64,000 bases of DNA from positions 19,950,697 through 20,014,696 of the forward strand of contig NC_134509.1 of assembly GCF_027942865.1 (NCBI RefSeq), written 5' to 3'. Below are positions 20,566 to 64,000 of the stretch, one piece after another; the stretch's first letter is position 1, and each line of letters starts with the position of its first letter. A program made the position numbers and the translations under genes. This DNA comes from Odontesthes bonariensis (lineage: Eukaryota > Chordata > Actinopteri > Atheriniformes > Atherinopsidae). The notes below the pieces were generated by a model. It was not told where the DNA came from and searched no databases. It saw only the letters and a program-made list of their open reading frames with translations.

Positions 20566-21977
20566 ATCGTCATAAATATAATGAATGTTAAACTAATCAC
20601 AAAGGAGTCTTTGGTATTTGTAGGATAATCTAGTCCAGATTTGACTCGTCTAACGGTGTGTTCACACTTTGGTTCCCTGGTCTGGACCACAGCTGAAATT
20701 AGTCCTGGTCCACTTTGCCGTCCTGGTTCTGTTTACACTGGTATTTTCTTAAGAACCACTTTAAGTCTGATAAAAGACTTATCTGATGTATACTTTGTTC
20801 ACTGAACCTACATCCCTCTAAAACATAGCTCCTATGATTTAAAGAACGAGGTAAGTTTGAGCTAATTAGCCTAATACAATAATGTTTGTTCAGATGTCTT
20901 TTGTCCATGTTGCATTCATACTTTGCTCGAACCCTACCAGTGTTCATTTGGTGCGCACTAATGGAGCAATCACACTGGGTTTGTTTTAACTGAAATAAGC
21001 TTGTTAAGTGTAAACACACCTTTAATGTTGGGGTTTTTCATCAGGACCTGGTCTAAGGTGGTCTAGATGACCTAAAAGCAGTGAAATGGTCCTTCTCTTT
21101 CTTTCCCCTTAACTGCCAAATAAGGAGCTACAAATCTGGATCCATCGTAGGAGTTCTAGTTTAATTTACTGGACAGAAACCTGGACCTGATCAGGTTTTT
21201 ATAGTACTATGCTAGTGTTTAAGGCAAATAAAATCAATAAATATACTCCCAGATTAATGTCGTCTTTAGTCAACATGAAAAAGCTTCGTGTTTCAACAGG
21301 CATTTGACATGTTTGAAGGGGTGATGACGCAGATTATCTGTCACCTGAACACCTGTCAGATTTTTTTAGAATTATGAAACGGAATCGATGTTTTCATGAT
21401 GTTTTCTGAGAACAGTTGTAATGTGAGATGACCATAATGGCCCAGAGTGAAATAGCATCTGTTTTTGTGCCTTTTTGTGTGTACTTTAGCGTCGTGGCTC
21501 TTGATGCCTCTTAGTTTAACTGGATGTAAAATATTTAATCCAAAAACACGAGCTTCCTCATGAAGCCGAAACATGAACATCTGATGTCAAATGTTATGTG
21601 AGCTCTTGTAATATTCACTGCTAGGCTTGACCCTCAGCTCTCTGTAGTAATTTACGTTGTATGAACATGACGTGCGTTTACATTTCGTGTGTTTTTCTTA
21701 TTAAATATGAACTTATTTCCCTCTTCACATCTCTTCACATCTGAGACTGAGAGTTGAACCTGAAGCTCTGCAGTGCAGCGTCTCTCTTACTGACGTCATA
21801 AGAACTACGTTTTCTTTCTCTTTTCTGTCTTCTCCACACGAGGTAATTAATGTTCCTTTGTTTAGTAGAAACACGTTAATGATTGAATGTTGGTGTCTGT
21901 GGAGGAGTGCTGCGTCTCTTGAGCTTCTGTATTTCATTTACTACACGCCACTGACTCTAGCTTTTGGCATCTTCCAG
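20566..21977 (+). other. eef1a1 intron 1, last part
   Basis: There is no coding sequence and no element that I can bound. The intron ends with the acceptor CATCTTCCAG at 21977. Confidence 0.5.
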
Positions 21978-26968
<4,991 letters not shown>

Positions 26969-27640
26969 ACGTTGTGCTGGGCTGCTGCCCCCAACGCTCA
27001 GCGTGGCCGAAGACACAGTAACGCTCCACCTCTTCTGCACACCATAGTCAGCGTCTGGTCTATTGTCACAATGCATCGCAAAAGCAGACGAAGGAAAAAA
27101 ATGTTTCCTCTGCAGTCAATGATTAACATGTAAACTCGCTGTTATGTGTAGGTTTTACTGTAACTCAGCAGAAAAACAACAGCTCTGCATCACAGTTCTC
27201 AGCTGTTGTGGTTAAAGTTCAGCTGCTCATTGATCCAGCCAACATACGTTCTTTACCAGGTCTGTGTTTAAGCATTGCTTCATTATGTAACTTAAAAAAA
27301 CGCGACGTGCTCATTAACCAGGTGTAGTTTGGCTGCCTGCTCGTTCACCGTTGGGCACCTCAGAGAATCCAGCTTCAGAAACTCGCGCCCAGCACTTGGC
27401 TCGACTTCAGCTCCCTGAGTGTCAGTTACTGTAAAGTTTGTGCACCTTAAACGCTGTTATGTGTGAGCATACATTCATAAAAGTAAATATGTTGAAACAC
27501 TTTGTCTTTGTTCTTGGTGTTATTGCCAAGTCTGAAGTAGAACCACAAAACTTTGGTGAATTAGGATGAAAAGAAGAAAAAAAAACAAGCCTCACATGGA
27601 ATTTCCTTTATTTATGGATGAGAATAAAAGTTCACTTGCA
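26969..27640 (+). other. eef1a1 3' UTR region
   Basis: An AATAAA lies at 27623-27628, and a variant CATAAA lies at about 27474. Either could be the cleavage signal, and the sequence does not decide between them. Confidence 0.45.
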
Positions 27641-28284
27641 TTTGTATTACATTACAGACTTCATCAATCTAACTGAGATTACTACTGATGTGTAAATATG
27701 TGGACATAATTTAAATAAATTAAATGTAACAAGACAGAATGTTAGCAATGTTTTTATCCCCTAAAAAAGAAAAAACTTTCAAAAAAGCATCAAGTCAGAT
27801 GATTTTTTTTTTTTAAAGAGGAAATGAAGACGATTATTCACCACAAAGCAAGGCACCGTTTTACTGCATGTTGTGCACATGTCGTCGACCTCAGGACTCC
27901 TTTTAGTTTATGATGCAGTCCTTCAGAACCATAAATGATGACTAAGAATTCATTCTTAGTTGTAGATAAATAGTTGTTGGATGTGAAAACCTCTTCTAAA
28001 CCATACGGATCCCTCTTCTCACACATTTTCCTGTTTTTTTCTTTTTTTTTGTATTTTAAACTAATTTTGGATTCAGTCATTTGTGCTCAGCCTTTAATTT
28101 TAGTACAACAGTAATAAATAGACCGGTCGCAGCTATTTGAGATGATTATTTCTGCTTAATAGTCTCCTTTTCCCTGTATAAACGCAGGTGGGTGAACATT
28201 AAGTTAACAGATAGTTGAGGATGTTTCCCAGTTTAGATTTACTGCCACCACCTGTTTATTCACATTATGAATAAATATGACGTG

Positions 28285-28360
28285 CGAATACTGGAGCATA
28301 AATGGCAGATATGACATAACAAACATGGAAAGCCATCAGATGCATATTCTCCAGTATTCG
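28285..28360. repeat. Inverted repeat hairpin
   Basis: Perfect arms CGAATACTGGAG (28285-28296) and CTCCAGTATTCG (28349-28360) flank a 52-nt loop. The loop contains further partial complementarity around GCATAAATGGC. Confidence 0.6.
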
Positions 28361-28460
28361 CCGATGAGAAATGGCTGGGATATTCTCTCTGGCTTCCTTG
28401 AAACATGCCTGTTGATTGGCGACTCGAAATGACTAAAAAGCACGTCTCCGCGTGGCGCCG

Positions 28461-28560
28461 CCATTGATCGACGACCCGTCCAGAGTGTACCCCGCCTCGC
28501 CACATGGCAGCTCGGCCCGAACCCCCCGCGACCTTGATTTGAATTGAGCGGGTAAAGAAG
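28461..28560 (-). repeat. Diverged SINE fragment
   Basis: On the - strand it matches the body of the 45529-45896 repeat, with GAGGCGGGGTACAC and GGTCGCGGGGGG segments. It is only a fragment. Confidence 0.5.
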
Positions 28561-30978
28561 ATTAATAGTGGCTTCATACTGAAATACTGGACGAGAGAAA
28601 GACGGATCGTTAATCACAGTTCTGTCAGAATTCTGACACCTCTAAATAGTTGTAGATGTGCTTTTTGGTGCGTTTCTGTGCTCGTTTTTTAATTCAGAAG
28701 TTCTTTTGTGTGAGCCGAGAGGGAGTGTCATGGTGCCACATCTGGCTTCTTCTCTGCTGCCGTGCAGAAAGCAAATGATGAGTTGTCTACATGCTTCTGA
28801 CGAGTGAAAATCAGGCGTATGCAGGGTGTTATAAACCTGATGGAAATAATGCTTTTTGCACATTTCTGCTCACACTGTTTTAGTTTTAAGCCCCTTGGTC
28901 TTTGATACGGGTCTGCAGAATTCACTGAGGTACAGCCAGCTGAGGAGGATGAGTAGTAGAGCTGTAATAAAACGTGTAGAGAACCACCTGACCGTACCCT
29001 GTGCACCACCTTCTGCACCGTGCAACAGGAAGAGAATGATGACAGGAAGCCATCTTGTTATCGCTGCTCAGTGATGGATGTCATGCTAATAAGCAATACA
29101 TTCTGCTGCAAGTCCACTTCAAGGAATCAAAAACAATCCCACGTTACACTTTATGAAACAAGCAAACATTGACTGATCTTCCTTTTATGTAAAAACAGGA
29201 CGGCAAAAAGCCGAATGCAAAACAAAGTTCTACTACTGAACATTTCTTTGTGTGTTCGTTTCCGTGCTTTGAGAAATAGCGTCGGTCACACCTGCTGACC
29301 AATTATCAGTTTCAGTTTAATACCACGAAAAGGACATTCAAGATGTTTCTCAATCCACGGCTGAACCCAGCGATCGGTGCATTGATCTGAAAACCCGCTC
29401 AGATCCTGCTTAGGATGACGGGATCCACCGTCACAGCAAGAATAAATCAGCACTCTTACCTGTACAAATGCCAACTGTGCACATGCATGTATGTGTGCGG
29501 GGGACGCTGACGGTCGAGATAAGATGCACCATGAGATGTGGAGTTACAAGGAAAAACACAACTTTAAGATATCTGCTGTCGGTCAGTAGCAGGTTGAATT
29601 AGATGTCAACCAATTAGGGTTTTGATTAAAGCCAAATTAAGACCATAAAGTACCTCTTTCAAGAAAGGAAATATCTATCTCAGACAGCCGCTTCATTAAG
29701 TACAAGTTAGCTCGGGAAAATTAGTCCACTGACTTGTACTATGTGTAGTACATATAGTACAGTACAGCTGCAGTACGCAGACGGAGCAGTGAAGCTACAG
29801 CGAAAAGGAGGAAAAAGAGTCAACGTGACACATTCCTACAGGGCTGTGCTTAAGAATGCAACCAGTGTAAAATAATTAGAAAGTAAGATTTAATTCCTCT
29901 TATTTCCTGCTTTATTTCTGTCATACTTTGATCTAAAGTTGCTTATAAATGATAGAAAATAATTAGCAGTACAATTGAAAGTTTTACCTGCTGTGGTGAG
30001 GCTTAAATATTCGATTAAGTACTCGACCTTGACCATGAGGGCTGTTCTGGGCGGTAAAATATCGAGTTCAGCCTCCACCTGGTGCCTGTGGTGGAAGGAC
30101 AGATTCTACCACTTTGGGTGTTTTAGGCTATTTGCTCTGAATCGCCAGGACACTGATGATATTACATGTTACGACACGAACAAACCAGTCACAGTCGCAG
30201 CATCTCAAGCTTGTTTCTGAGTCTGCTGATGGAACTTCTGAACAGAAACCAAGCGAACCAAACACACACGGCCGCCTCAACACTCCTGCTTTGGGCCTTC
30301 AAAATCTGGTACACCTGAAAAAGGTTGCGGGGAACCGTTCGTCTCTGGGATTGGTGCCGATAGATGAAGATTTAAACCTGAGGGGATGATCTGGTTTCGT
30401 AAGATGGTCAGGTTGTTATAGAAACAGATAATGCCAACAGTGGTGAGGTATCCTGTGTTTCAGTGTGGAAGCCTGTGGTGATGGGAGACACGAAATACAG
30501 CTTGTACACGCAGCCACGTTTATTTGCTACGTCTAGTTTTTTCATTCCCTACTACAGACATGTTAAGTGTTGTGCGCCCATGCCCTTGTGTGTAGTTTCA
30601 AATCTGTGCTTTTCACTATAAAACATGCAGTTCATGCTGGAGGTCAGGGTCACATGTCCACCCGCCGACTTTTAGGACCACGCTCCTTCATTTTACAGCG
30701 AGGGTTTTTTTTTCAGCATTTGTGTTCTCATTTTTCAAGCCTTCATCTTGCATCTTAGACTTGTCAAACATACGTTAAAACAGAGAAGAACTCATGCAGT
30801 GATATGCCAACGTGATCAGCCTGTATGAAAATACTGTGATTCTTAATTTGATCAGCGGTAAGATAAACAAAAGAAGACCCCCCCGCGTTATGTTCCCACC
30901 CTCCCACTTCCCTTCAAGAAGGATAAAAACCGTCTCTTTGAGGTGAAATTTGTGCGTCTTCCAAACACGTAGTCGGGT

Positions 30979-59227
<28,249 letters not shown>

Positions 59228-59427
59228 TCAAAAACAGAAAAGGCTTCAATTCTTTATGACCTAAAAACCTAAAAGAAAATTCTGACACCGTCTTCATTAA
59301 TCCCTCATGAAGCTCCTGAGATTTGTTTGAAACAGAAATAACATTTAATAAGGTTTATGCTTTAGAGGTAATGTTATTCTAAAATTCATTCACATTTTTA
59401 AGATCTAAATCACACAAAATACAAAAT

Positions 59428-60372
59428 GCTGTGCAGAAGTCTTGAGCCATCCCTCATATCTTTACATATTTCCAGAAAAACAGGAAACAGGTGCAGTGAC
59501 TGACTGAAATATGTACAAACATAAATTCTATGATTCTCATTCTAAGCAGAGCTTTAAAGTGAATATCTGCTCTGAGCTCCTTTATCCTCCAACACAGCCT
59601 GAACCCTCTCAGACAGCTTTCTGTCCTTTCTTTAAGGAGTCTTCAGGAATAGTTCTCCAGGCTTCTTGAAGGACATCCCAAAGCTCTTCTTTGGATGTCG
59701 GCTGCCTTTTGTTCCGTTCTCTGCCAACATGATCCCACACTGCTTCAGTAATGTTGAGCTCCGGGCTCTGGGGAGGATTCATCCCTCCATCAGACCTGTT
59801 GCCACTGATTTTCAGTCCACTTCTGGTGTCATTTGGCACAGCTCAGCCTTTTCTCCCTGTTTCCCTTCCTTAAGAACGGCTTCTTGACAGCCACCCTTCC
59901 ATGGAGCCCATTTCTGATGAGGCTTGGGCCAACAGCAGATGGATCAGCTGAAGGTCCAGATGCATCTCTCAGCTCCTGTGTCAGGTCTTTGCTGGATTTT
60001 TTCCTCTTTCTTAAGGACATCACTTTCAGATCCTGTTCATCTGCTGTAGATAGTTCTTTAGGCCTGACACTTCTTCTTTTGTCCTCCACTTGTCCAGTTT
60101 CCTCAAATGTTTTAAGGACACACTGCACACCATGCTGAGATATGCCAAGTTTTCAGCTAACAGCTCTTTGGGAATCACCTTGTTGCTGCAGAAATCCTAT
60201 TTTCTGTCTGTCAGACTGTGTTATCTTTGCTGTTATTCATAGATGCAACTAAAGAAATGGGAACAAATGATGTGTCTCTGTGACAGGCTGCTGGTGACAA
60301 AGTGCCTAAAGATCCAATTTAAAATGGCTTCTTTGCTAAGTTGTCTGTTATGTGGTTCAAGACTGCACAATT
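59428..60372 (-). mobile_element. Tc1-like deletion derivative, copy B2
   Basis: The left end is CTGTGCAGAAGTCTTGAGCC, and the right end near 60357-60372 is a diverged complement. The - strand encodes the same two blocks as copy B1 (helix-turn-helix, then SPELNITEAVWDHVGRER), joined at the same place. The DDE core is absent. Confidence 0.88.
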
Positions 60373-63300
60373 CTGTATGTGCACGAGAACAAAAGCGGTC
60401 AACATTTGCAGCTTAGCTTTGCTGAAAGGAGAAATATCTGATCAGTCTTGATATAAATGTGAATCTGCGCTTGCAGCAGAGAAGCTGGTGGGCTCATCTA
60501 AGACTTGGATGTTGATGCGTAATCATGCTGCCACACTAACAGCAGCTCGCTGTTGTCATGTCATTCTCACTCCTCTCTGTGGCAAATTAACCGAACAAAG
60601 GCTCCATATTACCAGAGATGACATGAGCTGCCGCCGGCATCAACAGCACAATAACATGCCACGAAAGCCATGTGGCCACTATACTGATGTGTTGTGAACA
60701 CAAACAGAAGAAGTACAAGCTCTGGCTATTACATGTATGGAAATAGAGATGGCATTTTTCTGTTAAACACAATCAGCACAAGAGCAGACAGTCTGAATGT
60801 TCTGCAAACTGTGACAGAAGGATGTACAAAGCAAGGCGCAGACAGGCAAACACGCTGATCTCAAACTGCAGAGGAAGTTCACACTGAAACCACACTGAGC
60901 AAATCAATAACATCAAACCCACAGAGAACAGTAATAAGCTTCTATTTCTCAAAAATGAACATCCATCCCACCTCTTTATCAGCAGCTGCTCTGTCTTCCA
61001 TCTCATAAAACCAGACCCAAACTGATGTTATTCAGTTCATTCTGTGTGAGGTTTCCCCTCATATATAACCATCACTCGCACTCCTGTGCCTCTGCTGAAG
61101 CCATTTATTTCAGAGGAAATGCTGACCAAGGTGTGGCTGATGGCTCCTGCTATAAACCACAGACCGGTTGACCCAAAGCCGAGGGACGGAGGCAGGGGGG
61201 GTCAGCAGCACCATGAAAAATACATTACAGAGGCCCCACAGAGCTGCAGTGTGTTTGCTACTCTTTAATGTGCACTTAAGTGTGTAGGTGTGCTTTACAC
61301 ACAGGCCGAAAAATAATGTTTCTTTCTTTTAAACAGCAAAATAAAAAGAAATAAAGAAATACCGTCACAGAGCTCAACACAAAAAACTTGTAATGTGAAA
61401 TGAATAAAGTAAACATCTCTGTGGTTGAGAGCTTTTGCGGTATTTGGCTGTTTGAAGTTACAGACTGGCTCAGAAAAGATTAAACTTTATGTCTTCGTTA
61501 ACTTTAAATCACGCTGCATTCACTGTACATGAGAGGTGGGAATTCTCATCGGCAGGAAACAAAGGAGCTAATAATGTTTTACCAGTGTTTAATCATTTCT
61601 GTCCAGGTGAGGAAATCTGACCTCTTATTTGAAGCTGGAAACCCGTTTTCCGATTTTCCACTTAACATCTGTAACATCTGTAACATCAACATCTGTCCAT
61701 AAAAGCACAGTTCTTCACGTCAGCCCCTAAAAGCTGAAACTACACACAGAATTGGACTGATAGAGACCCTTCAGGCTTTCTGGAGCTGATACATAACGAA
61801 GGACTAACCATGTGATTACTGCACACACCTGCCGGCTGCTTTGTGTTCTGTAGAGTGTATTTTAACAGTGTCGACTAGTTCAACACTCGTGACAAGATTG
61901 TACCTGAAAGAGGGATCGGTGTCCGTTTTTCAAAATGCATGAAAGGGAAATTTAAGTTTCAGAGAATAAAACTGCCAGTCAAGTGTTTTTCTATCAGTTC
62001 GGTGTGTGTTCTGAGCTCTCAGGCTATTTACTGTACGCTCTGTCAACTCAACTCATCTTTATTTATAAAGCCCCTTTCAGACAAAAGGGTTAAAAGTGTT
62101 CAAAAGACTAACAAAAAGAGCTCAAATAAAACAAGTAGCTCACAGGAATATCAATTCACTAAATATAGAGTAATACTTTCATTTGGTTTGACTTTTTTCA
62201 AGGGTTAACGAGTATAATTTGTGTCCAAATTTACGTTTCCATTCTAGCTTGAAACCTGCAAGACGGATCTCAAATAAAACAAACCCTGACGGAAGAGAGG
62301 GATGGAGTAGAGGGGCTCACATTCCCCAACAGCCAGATGCTCTGAACGGAGCTGTAAATTATTACAGCATCTCTGCGTTTTTTCCTGGACCGAAGCACAT
62401 CGCAGATATTTCTTTAGGAAAGAAAGTGGGTCAACTTGTGAAAAAAGGGTGTGACATATTTCCTTTACGCAAAAGCTCGCAAACAGACAACAAAATAAAA
62501 AAAAACATCTACATCGGTTTGACAACACATATGCAGGTTTATACCATTTTCAGCCTCAGATCAGCTATTTACACTGAATATAAATCAAAATTGCACTTTT
62601 TGGGCTCTTTTGCGTGCAGCAGCAACCAGCAGGTGGAGACATGTCGGTACATGGCGACACAGAAGAAGAAGAAGAAGAAGAAGAAGAAAACGGCTCAAGG
62701 TGGATTTCTACGCACATACCTGCAGTTTTCAAGCCACAAAAATGTCTCTTAAACGTTATTCTTGATTAAATAAAACATGAAACAAACTAACTTCAGCACA
62801 TCTTTAGCTCTGTTACTTTAGTTGATTGAACTCAAACGCTGTTGACGAGAGTTTGTTGTTGATAGCTAAGCAGCTGAACAACATCCAGCTGTTCAGCTGT
62901 GTGTTTTCTCCAAAATAAAGCAGTTATATCTTTGTTTAATCTAGAAAATACCCATCGTGCATACAATTAAGAATCCAACAGCTGGGCCACATGAATTTTG
63001 AGCAGTCTGTGCTCAGATTTGCAGGAACTCGACCCTGGTGCCATGTCCAGCCCCCTTGTTCACTACAGCTATAACATCACCAGCACAAGATGGCAGCAGC
63101 CATTTACAAGACAATTCATTTTGTGCAGTGGGAGGAAGAGGAGGTGCGTGCACCATAATAAGTCTAAGAATCCCTCGGCATACGAAGACAGAAAACTGCA
63201 AGTGGAAACTGGTGCAGCTTGCTCGACTTGCAGGCTAAAAAGAGCTGTAAATTATATGGGTGAGACATTTATTATTAACCTCAGCTGGTGCCTCCAGACT

Positions 63301-64000
63301 CTCAGCAGCCAGGCAGCAGGACTCCTTTCCTGCTGCCTGCATTCTGCGTGAAGCACACGAGGAGGGAAAAGTCTGAGTAAATACATCCTGACGGTTCAGT
63401 AACATCAGAGTTTAGTGACTCATTGTCAGAAGGCGTTTGTCTGCTCACTAACTTACAGTTTTGATGAAGCAGAGGTTTTTCAGGTCTCACTTCAGCCTGA
63501 TGAAGAGGCCACAGAGCCTCACAATTCTTCAATGAACACAAGCCGTCACATTTTGGCCTCGTAGGTGCCGAGCTGCTACCGACTAAATCTGAGGACGTTT
63601 TCAGGTGGAGGCTTTTTAGAAAATAGTAAATTAGACCAACAGTTGGGTCAAATGCAGAAGAAACTATGCCCTGCATGACACAGAGACCTGATGGACACAA
63701 TTAGACCCTTTAAAATCTGATGATTTAGGCTGTTTGCAATGCCAAAGGCTAAAATAATAATATATAAATAATAAATTTCACTGATTTGGCGGGATAGAAT
63801 TAGGAAAGGTGCACGTGATGGTGTAAGACAGGCATGTATTAAGTCACAGATCGGGAATGACCCGAGAAAATGCAAAAACATTCTGTGATGAGTGGATGGG
63901 ATTTTCAGAATCCTCAGTTCTGAGTTCTGACCTTCAGGCTCACATGAAAGAATGCAAAAGGGACATCAGACAAACACATCAGGAGGGCTGTACACCATCA
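60373..64000 (-). other. kcnq5 intron, right edge of window
   Basis: No exon with S1 or S2 of the channel is recognisable. A possible LINE tail (CTTTATTTATAAAGCCCC) is near 62060-62078, and an AAG microsatellite is at about 62661-62690. The remaining open frames have no domain. Confidence 0.5.

Larger units (their letters stand above)
27641..30978. other. Intergenic region between convergent eef1a1 and kcnq5
   Basis: There is no supported gene. It contains a 12-bp-arm hairpin (28285-28360) and a diverged SINE fragment (28461-28560). A TTTATT at 30519-30524 reads AATAAA on the - strand and could serve kcnq5. The open frames here lack homology or coding signatures. Confidence 0.55.

Noticed and set aside
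60773..61006. Possible missing kcnq5 S1/S2 exon on the - strand
   Set aside because: The hydrophobic frame does not match the conserved S1-S2 sequence or exon lengths of KCNQ genes.
62219..62752. 177-codon + strand frame
   Set aside because: Ends in lysines from an AAG microsatellite, with no recognisable domain or splice context.

Overview
This window looks like nuclear DNA from a teleost fish. It holds interrupted vertebrate genes with GT-AG introns, many Tc1/mariner, hAT and Harbinger-type DNA transposons, LINE and SINE fragments, fish-style long-inverted-repeat elements and simple repeats. The species is not determinable by eye. I see no prokaryotic or viral gene set.

Three host genes can be reconstructed exon by exon. 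(1) An NLR gene on the + strand (5682-17450) has one large NACHT exon, six LRR exons and a five-codon last exon. The joined frame closes exactly at 962 codons plus stop. (2) eef1a1 on the + strand has coding exons from 21999 to 26968. They join to a full-length 462-residue elongation factor 1-alpha, with a probable non-coding first exon at 17934-17994. (3) kcnq5 on the - strand has ten exons between 59199 and 30979. They cover S3 to the C-terminus of a Kv7.5 potassium channel, and the S1/S2 and N-terminal exons are presumably beyond the right edge. kcnq5 beside eef1a1 matches the neighbourhood of KCNQ5 and EEF1A1 on human 6q, and that supports the paralogue calls.

Layout: 1-5548 is a transposon graveyard. 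It has a 52-bp minisatellite split by a hAT element, a nested inverted-repeat composite, and a 1-kb inverted-repeat element with a perfect 8-bp target duplication. 5.7-17.8 kb is the NLR gene, with three Tc1 copies and one MITE in its introns. The NLR polyadenylation signal lies only about 130 bp upstream of the apparent eef1a1 start. 17.9-27.6 kb is eef1a1. Its first intron carries two palindromic elements. Its fifth coding intron was expanded by a hAT MITE that landed on the 3' splice site and itself took a second hAT insertion. 27.6-31 kb separates the convergent eef1a1 and kcnq5 genes. 31-64 kb is kcnq5, with introns full of Tc1 pairs, fold-back elements, a SINE, LINE fragments, a Harbinger derivative and a 42-bp minisatellite.

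The three genes are not a pathway: one is an immune-type sensor, one a housekeeping translation factor, one a neuronal/muscle channel. I found no convincing new multi-gene system. The most notable items are the transposon-built splice acceptor in eef1a1, the tight NLR-eef1a1 junction, the inverted transposon pairs that flank exons in two genes, and an atypical kcnq5 exon.
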